Positions 1-12,480 of a DNA stretch of 64,000 bases are shown here, in pieces. A model generated the notes under the pieces. The model was given only the letters and a program-made list of their open reading frames with translations, was not told the origin of the DNA and searched no databases. The position numbers were made by a program, and so were the translations under genes. The stretch covers positions 6,694,014 to 6,758,013 of the forward strand of contig CM056389.1 of the NCBI GenBank assembly GCA_029718625.1. The letters run 5' to 3'. The stretch comes from Synaphobranchus kaupii (Eukaryota; Chordata; Actinopteri; Anguilliformes; Synaphobranchidae). Position 1 is the stretch's first letter. Every line of letters begins with the position of its first letter.

Positions 1-3000
1 GAGAGAGGCAGTGAGGCTGTAGCAGCTTAACTGAGCCTCTGAGCCACAGCAGCTAGCAGTAATGGAGACAGTAGAGAGAGGCAGTGAGGCAGTCTGTAGC
101 AGCTTAACTGAGCCTCTGAGCCACAGCAGCTAGCAATAATGGAGACAGTAGAGAGAGGCAGTGAGGCTGTAGCAGCTTAACTGAGCCTCTGAGCCACAGC
201 AGCTAGCAGTAATGGAGACAGTAGAGAGAGGCAGTGAGGCTGTAGCAGCTTATCTGAGCCTCTGAGCCACAGCAGCTAGCAGTAATGGAGACAGTAGAGA
301 GAGGCAGTGAGGCAGGCTGTAGCAGCTTAACTGAGCCTCTGAGCCACAGCAGCTAGCAGTAATGGAGACAGTAGAGAGAGGCAGTGAGACTGTAGCAGCT
401 TAACTGAGCCTCTGAGCCACAGCAGCTAGCAGTAATGGAGACAGTAGAGAGAGGCAGTGAGGCTGTAGCAGCTTAACTGAGCCTCTGAGCCACAGTAGCT
501 AGCAGTAATGGAGACAGTAGAGAGAGGCAATGAGGCAGGCTGTAGCAGCTCAACTGAGCCACAGCAGCTAGCAGTAATGGAGACAGTAGAGAGAGGCAGT
601 GAGGCAGGCTGTAGCAGCTTAACTGAGCCTCTGAGCCACAGCAGCTAGCAGTAATGGAGACAGTAGAGAGAGGCAGTGAGGCAGGCTGTAGCAGCTTAAC
701 TGAGCCTCTGAGCCACAGCAGCTAGCAGTAATGGGGACAGTAGAGAGAGGCAGTGAGGCAGGCTGTAGCAGCTTAACTGAGCCTCTGAGCCACAGCAGCT
801 AGCAGTAATGGAGACAGTAGAGAGAGGCAGTGAGGCAGGCTGTATCAGCTTAACTGAGCCTCTGAGCCACAGCAGCTAGCAGTAATGGAGACAGTAGAGA
901 GAGGCAGTGAGGCAGGCTGTAGCAGCTTAACTGAGCCTCTGAGCCACAGCAGCTAGCAGTAATGGAGACAGTAGAGAGAGGCAGTGAGGCTATAGCAGCT
1001 TAACTGAGCCTCTGAGCCACAGCAGCTAGCAGTAATGGAGGCAGTAGAGAGAGGCAGTGAGGCTGTAGCAGCTTAACTGAGCCTCTGAGCCACAGCAGCT
1101 AGCAGTAATGGAGACAGTAGAGAGAGGCAGTGAGGCTGTAGCAGCTTAACTGAGCCTCTGAGCCACAGCAGCTAGCAGTAATGGAGACAGTAGAGAGAGG
1201 CAGTGAGGCTGTAGCAGCTTAACTGAGCCTCTGAGCCACAGTAGCTAGCAATAATGGAGACAGTAGAGAGAGGCAATGAGGCAGGCTGTAGCAGCTCAAC
1301 TGAGCCACAGCAGCTAGCAGTAATGGAGACAGTAGAGAGAGGCAGTGAGGCAGGCTGTAGCAGCTTAACTGAGCCTCTGAGCCACAGCAGCTAGCAGTAA
1401 TGGAGACAGTAGAGAGAGGCAGTGAGGCAGGCTGTAGCAGCTTAACTGAGCCTCTGAGCCACAGCAGCTAGCAGTAATGGAGACAGTAGAGAGAGGCAGT
1501 GAGGCAGGCTGTAGCAGCTTAACTGAGCCTCTGAGCCACAGCAGCTAGCAGTAATGGAGACAGTAGAGAGAGGCAGTGAGGCTATAGCAGCTTAACTGAG
1601 CCTCTGAGCCACAGCAGCTAGCAGTAATGGAGGCAGTAGAGAGAGGCAGTGACGCTGTAGCAGCTTAACTGAGCCTCTGAGCCACAGCAGCTAGCAGTAA
1701 TGGAGACAGTAGAGAGAGGCAGTGAGGCTGTAGCAGCTTAACTGAGCCTCTGAGCCACAGCAGCTAGCAGTAATGGAGACAGTAGAGAGAGGCAGTGAGG
1801 CTGTAGCAGCTTAACTGAGCCTCTGAGCCACAGCAGCTAGCAGTAATGGAGAGAGGCAGTGAGGCTGTAGCAGCTTAACTGAGCCTCTGAGCCACAGCAG
1901 CTAGCAGTAATGGAGACAGTAGAGAGAGGCAGTGAGGCTGTAGCAGCTTAACTGAGCCTCTGAGCCACAGCAGCTAGCAGTAATGGAGACAGTAGAGAGA
2001 GGCAGTGAGGCTGTAGCAGCTTAACTGAGCCTCTGAGCCACAGCAGCTAGCAGTAATGGAGACAGTAGAGAGAGGCAGTGAGACTGTAGCAGCTTAACTG
2101 AGCCTCTGAGCCACAGCAGCTAGCAGTAATGGAGACAGTAGAGAGAGGCAGTGAGGCTGTAGCAGCTTAACTGAGCCTCTGAGCCACAGTAGCTAGCAGT
2201 AATGGAGACAGTAGAGAGAGGCAATGAGGCAGGCTGTAGCAGCTCAACTGAGCCACAGCAGCTAGCAGTAATGGAGACAGTAGAGAGAGGCAGTGAGGCA
2301 GGCTGTAGCAGCTTAACTGAGCCTCTGAGCCACAGCAGCTAGCAGTAATGGAGACAGTAGAGAGAGGCAGTGAGGCAGGCTGTAGCAGCTTAACTGAGCC
2401 TCTGAGCCACAGCAGCTAGCAGTAATGGAGACAGTAGAGAGAGGCAGTGAGGCAGGCTGTAGCAGCTTAACTGAGCCTCTGAGCCACAGCAGCTAGCAGT
2501 AATGGAGACAGTAGAGAGAGGCAGTGAGGCAGGCTGTATCAGCTTAACTGAGCCTCTGAGCCACAGCAGCTAGCAGTAATGGAGACAGTAGAGAGAGGCA
2601 GTGAGGCAGGCTGTAGCAGCTTAACTGAGCCTCTGAGCCACAGCAGCTAGCAGTAATGGAGACAGTAGAGAGAGGCAGTGAGGCTATAGCAGCTTAACTG
2701 AGCCTCTGAGCCACAGCAGCTAGCAGTAATGGAGGCAGTAGAGAGAGGCAGTGAGGCTGTAGCAGCTTAACTGAGCCTCTGAGCCACAGCAGCTAGCAGT
2801 AATGGAGACAGTAGAGAGAGGCAGTGAGGCTGTAGCAGTTTAACTGAGCCTCTGAGCCACAGCAGCTAGCAGTAATGGAGACAGTAGAGAGAGGCAGTGA
2901 GGCTGTAGCAGCTTAACTGAGCCTCTGAGCCACAGTAGCTAGCAATAATGGAGACAGTAGAGAGAGGCAATGAGGCAGGCTGTAGCAGCTCAACTGAGCC

Positions 3001-6000
3001 ACAGCAGCTAGCAGTAATGGAGACAGTAGAGAGAGGCAGTGAGGCAGGCTGTAGCAGCTTAACTGAGCCTCTGAGCCACAGCAGCTAGCAGTAATGGAGA
3101 CAGTAGAGAGAGGCAGTGAGGCAGGCTGTAGCAGCTTAACTGAGCCTCTGAGCCACAGCAGCTAGCAGTAATGGAGACAGTAGAGAGAGGCAGTGAGGCA
3201 GGCTGTAGCAGCTTAACTGAGCCTCTGAGCCACAGCAGCTAGCAGTAATGGAGACAGTAGAGAGAGGCAGTGAGGCTATAGCAGCTTAACTGAGCCTCTG
3301 AGCCACAGCAGCTAGCAGTAATGGAGGCAGTAGAGAGAGGCAGTGACGCTGTAGCAGCTTAACTGAGCCTCTGAGCCACAGCAGCTAGCAGTAATGGAGA
3401 CAGTAGAGAGAGGCAGTGAGGCTGTAGCAGCTTAACTGAGCCTCTGAGCCACAGCAGCTAGCAGTAATGGAGACAGTAGAGAGAGGCAGTGAGGCTGTAG
3501 CAGCTTAACTGAGCCTCTGAGCCACAGCAGCTAGCAGTAATGAGAGAGGCAGTGAGGCTGTAGCAGCTTAACTGAGCCTCTGAGCCACAGCAGCTAGCAG
3601 TAATGGAGACAGTAGAGAGAGGCAGTGAGGCTGTAGCAGCTTAACTGAGCCTCTGAGCCACAGCAGCTAGCAGTAATGGAGACAGTAGAGAGAGGCAGTG
3701 AGGCTGTAGCAGCTTAACTGAGCCTCTGAGCCACAGCAGCTAGCAGTAATGGAGACAGTAGAGAGAGGCAGTGAGGCAGTCTGTAGCAGCTTAACTGAGC
3801 CTCTGAGCCACAGCAGCTAGCAATAATGGAGACAGTAGAGAGAGGCAGTGAGGCTGTAGCAGCTTAACTGAGCCTCTGAGCCACAGCAGCTAGCAGTAAT
3901 GGAGACAGTAGAGAGAGGCAGTGAGGCTGTAGCAGCTTATCTGAGCCTCTGAGCCACAGCAGCTAGCAGTAATGGAGACAGTAGAGAGAGGCAGTGAGGC
4001 AGGCTGTAGCAGCTTAACTGAGCCTCTGAGCCACAGCAGCTAGCAGTAATGGAGACAGTAGAGAGAGGCAGTGAGACTGTAGCAGCTTAACTGAGCCTCT
4101 GAGCCACAGCAGCTAGCAGTAATGGAGACAGTAGAGAGAGGCAGTGAGGCTGTAGCAGCTTAACTGAGCCTCTGAGCCACAGTAGCTAGCAGTAATGGAG
4201 ACAGTAGAGAGAGGCAATGAGGCAGGCTGTAGCAGCTCAACTGAGCCACAGCAGCTAGCAGTAATGGAGACAGTAGAGAGAGGCAGTGAGGCAGGCTGTA
4301 GCAGCTTAACTGAGCCTCTGAGCCACAGCAGCTAGCAGTAATGGAGACAGTAGAGAGAGGCAGTGAGGCAGGCTGTAGCAGCTTAACTGAGCCTCTGAGC
4401 CACAGCAGCTAGCAGTAATGGGGACAGTAGAGAGAGGCAGTGAGGCAGGCTGTAGCAGCTTAACTGAGCCTCTGAGCCACAGCAGCTAGCAGTAATGGAG
4501 ACAGTAGAGAGAGGCAGTGAGGCAGGCTGTATCAGCTTAACTGAGCCTCTGAGCCACAGCAGCTAGCAGTAATGGAGACAGTAGAGAGAGGCAGTGAGGC
4601 AGGCTGTAGCAGCTTAACTGAGCCTCTGAGCCACAGCAGCTAGCAGTAATGGAGACAGTAGAGAGAGGCAGTGAGGCTATAGCAGCTTAACTGAGCCTCT
4701 GAGCCACAGCAGCTAGCAGTAATGGAGGCAGTAGAGAGAGGCAGTGAGGCTGTAGCAGCTTAACTGAGCCTCTGAGCCACAGCAGCTAGCAGTAATGGAG
4801 ACAGTAGAGAGAGGCAGTGAGGCTGTAGCAGCTTAACTGAGCCTCTGAGCCACAGCAGCTAGCAGTAATGGAGACAGTAGAGAGAGGCAGTGAGGCTGTA
4901 GCAGCTTAACTGAGCCTCTGAGCCACAGTAGCTAGCAATAATGGAGACAGTAGAGAGAGGCAATGAGGCAGGCTGTAGCAGCTCAACTGAGCCACAGCAG
5001 CTAGCAGTAATGGAGACAGTAGAGAGAGGCAGTGAGGCAGGCTGTAGCAGCTTAACTGAGCCTCTGAGCCACAGCAGCTAGCAGTAATGGAGACAGTAGA
5101 GAGAGGCAGTGAGGCAGGCTGTAGCAGCTTAACTGAGCCTCTGAGCCACAGCAGCTAGCAGTAATGGAGACAGTAGAGAGAGGCAGTGAGGCAGGCTGTA
5201 GCAGCTTAACTGAGCCTCTGAGCCACAGCAGCTAGCAGTAATGGAGACAGTAGAGAGAGGCAGTGAGGCAGGCTGTAGCAGCTTAACTGAGCCTCTGAGC
5301 CACAGCAGCTAGCAGTAATGGAGACAGTAGAGAGAGGCAGTGAGGCTATAGCAGCTTAACTGAGCCTCTGAGCCACAGCAGCTAGCAGTAATGGAGGCAG
5401 TAGAGAGAGGCAGTGACGCTGTAGCAGCTTAACTGAGCCTCTGAGCCACAGCAGCTAGCAGTAATGGAGACAGTAGAGAGAGGCAGTGAGGCTGTAGCAG
5501 CTTAACTGAGCCTCTGAGCCACAGCAGCTAGCAGTAATGGAGACAGTAGAGAGAGGCAGTGAGGCTGTAGCAGCTTAACTGAGCCTCTGAGCCACAGCAG
5601 CTAGCAGTAATGGAGAGAGGCAGTGAGGCTGTAGCAGCTTAACTGAGCCTCTGAGCCACAGCAGCTAGCAGTAATGGAGACAGTAGAGAGAGGCAGTGAG
5701 GCTGTAGCAGCTTAACTGAGCCTCTGAGCCACAGCAGCTAGCAGTAATGGAGACAGTAGAGAGAGGCAGTGAGGCTGTAGCAGCTTAACTGAGCCTCTGA
5801 GCCACAGCAGCTAGCAGTAATGGAGACAGTAGAGAGAGGCAGTGAGTCAGGATGTAGCAGCTTAACTGAGCCTCTGAGCCACAGCAGCTAGCAGTAATGG
5901 AGACAGTAGAGAGAGGCAGTGAGGCAGGCTGTAGCAGCTTATCTGAGCCTCTGAGCCACAGCAGCTAGCAGTAATGGAGACAGTAGAGAGAGGCAGTGAG

Positions 6001-6790
6001 GCTGTAGCAGCTTAACTGAGCCTCTGAGCCACAGCAGCTAGCAGTAATGGAGACAGTAGAGAGAGGCAGTGAAGCAGGCTGTAGCAGCTTAACTGAGCCT
6101 CTGAGCCACAGCAGCTAGCAGTAATGGAGACAGTAGAGAGAGGCAGTGAGGCTGTAGCAGCTTAACTGAGCCTCTGAGCCACAGCAGCTAGCAGTAATGG
6201 AGACAGTAGAGAGAGGCAGTGAGGCTGTAGCAGCTTAACTGAGCCTCTGAGCCACAGCAGCTAGCAGTAATGGAGACAGTAGAGAGAGGCAGTGAGGCAG
6301 GCTGTAGCAGCTCAACTGAGCCTCTGAGCCACAGCAGCTAGCAGTAATGGAGACAGTAGAGAGAGGCAGTGAGGCTGTAGCAGCTTAACTGAGCCTCTGA
6401 GCCACCGCAGCTAGCAGTAATGGAGACAGTAGAGATAGGCAGTGAGGCAGGCTGTAGCAGCTTAACTGAGCCTCTGAGCCACAGCAGCTAGCAGTAATGG
6501 AGACAGTAGAGAGAGGCAGTGAGGCTGTAGCACCTTAACTGAGCCTCTGAGCCACAGCAGCTAGCAGTAATGGAGACAGTAGAGAGAGGCAGTGAGGCAG
6601 GCTGTAGCAGCTTAACTGAGCCTCTGAGTCACAGCAGCTAGCAGTAATGGAGACAGTAGAGAGAGGCAGTGAGGCAGGCTGTAGCAGCTTAACTGAGCCT
6701 CTGAGCCACAGCAGCTAGCAGTAATGGTGACAGTAGAGAGAGGCAGTGAGGCTGTAGCAGCTTAACTGAGCCTCTGAGCCACAGCAGCTA
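1..6790. repeat. 73/77-bp minisatellite array, about 90 units
   Basis: Direct tandem repetition of a unit of 73 bp, or 77 bp where GAGGCTGTAG reads GAGGCAGGCTGTAG. A shorter variant carries GGCAATGAGG and lacks the 8 bases CCTCTGAG. Every reading frame has stops, so it does not code. The array is cut by the left edge of the window and ends where the unit decays into TATACAGCAAAATATC. Rare variants recur at fixed spacings of 1694 and 3687 bp, showing block duplication on top of single-unit repetition. No single-copy source of this unit is visible elsewhere in the window. Confidence 0.97.
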
Positions 6791-6964
6791 TACAGCAAAA
6801 TATCTAATAATACAGCATGTGATCTAGCTATAAGAAAATAAAGGGAGGGATGGAAATTAGCAAGAGCACAAATTAAAGATTTTTTTAAAAGATTTTCTTT
6901 TGCTATCATTGTTGCTGTCATTAATTTTAATCATTCATCTTGGGTGTCGTCAAATTATTTTTCT
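6791..6964. other. AT-rich sequence between array and next repeat
   Basis: Non-repetitive AT-rich sequence. A 68-codon open frame spans its junction with the minisatellite on the minus strand, but it has no recognisable motif and half of it is array sequence. I see nothing functional. Confidence 0.5.
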
Positions 6965-7180
6965 AGGTTTACACTGGAACAGTGTGGAACATATGGTTGG
7001 CTAAATGGCTCTCAGTCATCAAGGGTCTGACGTATCAAACGAGCCTCAAACCATCACTCTGCTGCCAGATATGCAGTAGATTTGGATGGATCACTTGAAG
7101 GGTTGTTTCTCCTGACAAATTTTCCTATTGAACTCTATGGGATAATAAGTCAGAAGAAACCCTTCAAGTTATCCATCTGC
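6965..7180. repeat. Fold-back dispersed repeat, copy 1
   Basis: Contains an internal inverted repeat: GGATGGATCACTTGAAGGGT (from about 7085) pairs with ACCCTTCAAGTTATCCATC (ending about 7177) around a loop of about 32 bases. The segment 6967-7045 matches the reverse complement of 43340-43410 closely (CATCAAGGGTCTGACGTA is shared), whereas the loop and right arm match 43270-43330 in direct orientation. This is a dispersed fold-back or MITE-like repeat of unknown family. Confidence 0.75.
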
Positions 7181-7462
7181 TTGACCTGTAAAACGTGGGG
7201 TGGAAGGGGGAGACAAAATAGACAGAAACACTTAAATAGAGCGAGAATTATTCCTTGGGTTCACCTCACATCCTTGTTCGTTGTTCATTATTTATATTTT
7301 TCAGCAGCATTTCTCTCTTCCTGCCTTACCTGACCCGATAAAAAGATTCACTATGCCGGTGAATGTGGAGTACCTGTACCTGTGTCCCATGAAGCCGAGC
7401 ACAGAGGACACTGCAAAGCCAGCCACAAAACTGGCCCCACTGTTAAGCAAGCAAAGCCACCA

Positions 7463-7528
7463 ACAGCTGCTTCTTTTCTTGTCGCAGACTACAGCTAAGC
7501 TTGTACTGAGTGGCGTCGGAGGAGGACC
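7463..7528. repeat. 66-bp block shared with 32934-32998
   Basis: Aligns by eye at about 80% with the reverse complement of 32934-32998; both contain CAGCTAAGCTTG and CAGCTGCTT. It lies just upstream of the truncated LINE, inside open frames (7281-7601) that match no family I know. The identity of the repeat is unknown. The flanking sequence at 7181-7690 holds no recognised gene. Confidence 0.55.
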
Positions 7529-7689
7529 TTTCATATGTGGCTTTGAGATGCAGGAGTACGTGTGCCCTTATTGGCCAGCGGAGGTCACCCAAAAGCGATG
7601 AAACGTGGACCCCGGTCCACCTGAACCCTCCCATACGTACACCGGACGATGCAGGCGCAATTGTGTGTCGCCTTCTGGAGCTACCGGCC

Positions 7690-10190
7690 ACACCAGGGAA
7701 AGATGAAATATGCTATGTGATGATAAAACACTTAAGCGAAGAAGGTCTGAACAAATTATTATTACTGTTTAACAAAGTGTGGGAGGAAGGTAGAATACCT
7801 GTGAGTTGGAAGGAGGCGGTCATTGTACCCATAAGGAAGCCAGGGAAAGATGCAAGCAAACCAACAAGCTATAGACCAATTGCATTAACATCGCACTTAT
7901 GTAAACTGATGGAGAGAATGGTAAATGAAAGACTGGTGTACTTTTTAGAGAAACAATGTAATTGTAGGATGTCAAAGTGGATTTAGGAAAGGAAGGGGTA
8001 CTTTAGATCCAGTGCTGTGTCTAGAAGATGAAGTAAGGAAGGCACAAATAAATAAAGAGACAGTAGCGTCAGTGTTCTTCGATGTAGAAAAAGCGTATGA
8101 TATGCTTTGGAAGGAGGGGCTTCTGATAAAGCTAAATGCAATGGGAATTGGGGGTAAAGTTTTTAACTGGATAATGGAATTTTTGAACAAAAGAACAATA
8201 CAGGTAAAGATAGGATCTGAAATGTCCAATAAATATGAGGTTGAAAATGGAACACCACAGGGGAGTGTGATAAGTCCTGTATTATTTTCAATTATGATAA
8301 ACGACATCTTTGGAAATGTATCAGTGGACATGGGAAGGTCATTATTTGCAGATGATGGGGCTCTGTGGAAAAGAGGGAGAAATTTGAGTCATATAGTTAA
8401 AAAGGTGCAAGAGGGAATAAATCAAGTTGAGATGTGGGGGAAGAAATGGGGTTTTAAGTTCTCAGTTGAAAAGACTAAGGCAATGTTCTTCACAAGAAAG
8501 AGAGTTAGAGGAAATTTTAACTTGCAACTATATGGGAATAATTTAGAGATAGTTGAGTCATTTAGATTCTTAGGAGTATATTTTGACTCTAGATTAACAT
8601 GGAGGGAACACATTAAAAGTATTGTGGATAAATGCAAAAAGGTTTTAAATGTGATGAGATGCCTTGTGGGGTTGGACTGGGGAGCGGATGTAGCATCCTT
8701 GAAATATATTTATGTAGCACTAATTAGATCAAGGCTGGACTATGGGAGTGTGGTGTATGGATCTGCAGCAAAAACTGTGCTTGGAGTGTTAGATGTGATC
8801 CAGGCCCGGGCCCGGGCCAGGCCTTAGATTATGCATAGGAGCAGTGAGAACATCACCTGTGTGTGCCCTTCAAGTAGAAGCAGGAGAAATGCCACTGGGT
8901 TTACGCAGGAAACAGCTCACTGTTAATTATTGGATGAATTTGAGAGGGCACGGAGATAATCATCCAACCAAAAGAGTGCTATAGGCCTGCTGGGAAAGGG
9001 AGGGAACAGTTAAAACAAGTTTTGGCTGGACAGGGGATGGAGCAGCAAGAGATCTGGGAGTGTATGGAATGAGGTTCTGTCTGACAGTGTATAGGCCTAG
9101 ACTCCCTGTGTGGATACTTGAACCACTAATCGTAGATCTAGAGTTGCTGCACATTAAAGCAAGGAGGGAAAATGGAGATTTAGTTAATGAGTTTTATTGG
9201 TATACAGAAAGTAAATACACAGAGTATGTACAGGTGTTTACGGACGGATCAAAAGATCCAATAACAGACAACACTGGTTCTGCTGTTGCAGTTCCTAGTA
9301 GTAGAACAGAAGTATGCAAACGGACATCAAACTTTTTAAGTGTATACACAGTTGAGTTGTATGCCATATGGATGGCTTTAGAGTGGATTGAACAAGCCAA
9401 ACCTAACAGAGCCCTGATTTGTAGTGATTCAGCAGCAGCTCTGTACAGTCTAAAGCTAGGTACATCCAGTAATCGCCAAGACCTATTATTTGAAATAATG
9501 GAAATACATTCACGAGTGGTAACACAAGGCACTGTGGTCACATTAATTTGGGTTCCTGCACACATGGGTATTAAGGGTAATGAGAAAGTGGACAAATTAG
9601 CCAAACAAGCTGTTAGAAAATAAAATATAGACACTGCAATTGAACTTTCTAAAGCAGAAGGAAAGAGTATAGCATGGAAGGAAATCAATAAAGAGTGGCA
9701 GCAGTACTGGGATCAGGAGATAAGAGGACGACACCTACATGCAATACAAAAAAGAGTGGGTAGGGAGAGAAACAGAGGAGGAAACAGAAAAGAGGAGGTA
9801 GTGATGACCAGACTTAGAATAGGACATAGTAACTTGAACGGGACTCTCAACATTATAGGGAAACATCCAAATGGGCTTTGTGAACAGTGTCATTTACCAG
9901 AAACAGTAGAGCATGTTCTTCTTAACTGCCGGAAATATGTCACAGAAAGAAAGGACATGATGGATGGAATGGAAAGAGCAGGACTAACAGGAGCAGGTTT
10001 AAAATACATTCTGGAGTGTGGTGGAAGTGGACAAGGTAGGAAGTATTTGAGCACATTTCTAAAGAGAACAGGACTGATGTGAAGAATCTGATAAAATGGA
10101 CACTGTAGTAGTTAACTAACCCCAGAAGATGGCAGTAATGCAACGCAAAGGATGTAAGCTGCCGTTAAACACCAAAGAAGAAGAAGAAGA
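7690..10190 (+). pseudogene. I/Nimb-like non-LTR retrotransposon, 5'-truncated and inactivated
   Basis: This is the ORF2 remnant of a LINE that would encode a target-primed reverse transcriptase. Domains in order: RT fingers (YRPIALTSHLCKLMERMV, about 7870-7920), RT palm (TPQGSVISPVLFS about 8250, FADD about 8345), RNase H (FTDGSK about 9237, ELYA about 9350, CSDSAAA about 9420, WVPAHMGIKGNEKVDKLA about 9549), and a C-terminal CX2C-HX4C knuckle (about 9879-9931). RT plus RNase H plus knuckle is the order of the I superclade. The endonuclease and ORF1 are missing. Damage: a frameshift near 7950-7970 (frame 1 to 2), a second at about 8805-8825 in a short GGCCCG expansion (frame 2 to 3), and in-frame stops at 8982 and 9621. 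The 3' end is CCGTTAAACACCAAAGAAG followed by a GAA tract, a typical LINE tail. It is certainly a LINE; the exact clade is inferred. Confidence 0.92.
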
Positions 10191-10191
10191 G

Positions 10192-11706
10192 AAACTGAAA
10201 GTATTTCAAATTGAAACGCCATTTGAAAGACGGAGGAGAAATAAGAGGTAGTAAAAGAAGGAATAAACCTGAATAACCTAACCTGAATGTGGTAAGTAGC
10301 CTATTGTGGAGTGGGATGGAGAGAAGAGAAGCTAAAGGTGAAGGGTGTGGGAGGAATTGGAATCTAAGTATAATCGCACTCACGCTAAATTCACTAAAAC
10401 AGAAAACTTTTTGTTTGGGTGTAGCCTAATAGCCTCGGCTATTTTTCAATTTCCCATTTGGGACCAAATTGTCATTTAAAAATAACTTTTTTTACGTTTA
10501 CTTCAGTGTTTATTTTTATTGTATTCTTTTTACTGTATTTTTATTTTTTACCTCGTCATTTAGGACTGAAGTCACAGGCCCTGCCGTTTGATTATATGGT
10601 CAAACCAGTTTTCGGGATTTTTCAGAAAACATATTTAGCCAGCTTATTTTTCATGTATATTGTCCTAAATGCTACAATATGATCAAATAACAATATACAA
10701 ACCGCTAGCTTTCCAGAAAAAGGACGTGTGTTCGCTTTAAAATGATTTTTAAAATTAGCCCATGCACCCATGCACGGTTATCCTTATTTTGTCAACAAGA
10801 AGAACCGATATTTTGTGGTACTACTACAGGAAAACGAATATACTCTACACATTTACTCGTATATATTGTCATGGGATGCGACATTTAATGAAATGTGTAG
10901 CCTACTCCCAAAACGCCATACGTGCCAAACGTCTCAATTTCAAACTTAGCGGGTCCGGCGGCTTCAGAATTCCATTGTATTCGCAACCTTCTTGTAGCCT
11001 ATTGCTCATCTATTTTGACGTTTGCTTGTGATGTTGAGATGTGTTGCTAGCTCACATTTAGTGATGGTACTTATGTAGCTTGTTAACAATTATTTGTGGA
11101 GTCAACATAACGTTAACATGTAAAATGTCCGTGAATTAAATGTATTTTTTACCAAAGTAATCGTTTTAGCTAATTGTGTATTTCAGTTAGAATATGGTAG
11201 CCTAGTTATTCTGTAGGCCTATATTCTCCATCTAACTGTTCATGTCTTTTATTAAGCATTGTACTAGGTAGGAAAATAACGTTGTTATTTCCTTATCCTT
11301 GCTGACGTTAACTCATTAAAATACACTATCTCCACCCTCACTATTTGTTGTCTGGGTACCACGCTTGCTACCTGTCAGTGCCAAACTCCTAATTTTCCCA
11401 TTTACCTACTGTTATTGGTTTGGTGTAACAGACTAAGATGAAAGTCACAAAATAACTAATTTACGACATGAAAGCTTGCATCCTATATCACTACACTCAG
11501 TAAACCCCTCTGCTATATCTGGCAAAAGGTTGGCTCTGCATTCTGCATTTCATCAAACTTTTCTGCACTGGCTGAAACTAGCATGTTTTTCTCACAGAAT
11601 TCTGCATTCAGCCCTCCGCTACCGCTGATAACTATATCCTGAATCATTTGTCTGTGTTAGAAGGGCTAAGCTGGATGGCTGCCCTCTCAAACCTAAATGT
11701 AGCCTA
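10192..11706. other. Intergenic sequence, no gene seen
   Basis: AT-rich unique-looking sequence with short open frames (for example 10458-10682 and 10762-11031) that have no motif, no plausible splice context and no family resemblance. I see no transposon ends or tandem repeats. Confidence 0.5.
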
Positions 11707-11742
11707 GTGCCATCTTTTAAATATACACATGCAGTGCCGTAT

Positions 11743-12480
11743 TTATCTATACTTACAAGTAGCATCAGTATAGAGGGTGATGTCGTTTTCTGTCAGAAAA
11801 GCATCATGCACATGCTGCAGTGCCACCTGTTGTGCCTCCAAGAAAGACACAATGCAATTACAAAAAGTGGCATTTGGCAACCTCTCTAGCTGTGTGCCAG
11901 AAAGCTTCTCTAAAATGACTGGCCACCTCTGTGGCTTTATTTGCACTTACCCCCCTAGTTGTCACCAAATCCATGTACACCTTCCTAACATCATCAGAAT
12001 ATTTTCCGTGTTCAAATGTAGATATTCCAGCATGCCCCTGTACAAGCCTATCCAATTCCCCCTTCACTGCCAAATGTTCCCCACTCTACAATTCAACTTG
12101 CTGGTTTAAAACCTGGCCTGCCTTCCTTTGGTAGTAATTACTACAGAGGGAGTCCCTTCTCTAAGTTTATCTTTTCTAAATTCTCAGAGGTCCTGAACCT
12201 TGCTCTCTGCCTGCACTATTGCCTGATATAGAATCCTGTTCCTAAGTCTAAGCTCCTCAGTCGCTTGTTGTACTTTATCTAACTTATCACCCCTGCACTT
12301 CAGCTTTTTTTGGTAAATTCTTGGGGTGATGCTGATGGGGCCTATCAGTACACTTAGCTAACTTAGACTGTAGGCCTGTAAACTTAACCTAAGCTTCATA
12401 GTTTTCTATTCATAACTTTCTTTTCTTTATCTAACCTATCCCTCTCTGCACAAAAGCATAACCTCTTTAGCCTGGTTTTA
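11743..12480 (-). pseudogene. Decayed coiled-coil ORF of an uncharacterised multicopy family
   Basis: Reading the minus strand from about 12300, a consistent coding trace appears. First comes a heptad-rich stretch (KLDKVQQATEELRLRNRIL), then a TGA, then FRKDKLREGTPSVVITTKGR, another stop, then HLAVKGELDRLVQGHAG and DDVRKVYMDLVTTRGVSANK (open frame 12073-11858). After a frameshift the trace continues as FLEAQQVALQHVHDAFL and ITLYTDATCKYR (11946-11743). At least three stops and one frameshift make it dead. The block VRKVYMDL..GVSANKATEV resembles multicopy uncharacterised proteins that I recall from fish and invertebrate genomes and suspect to be transposon-encoded; this is from memory and not proven. 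No terminal repeats are visible. Confidence 0.5.
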
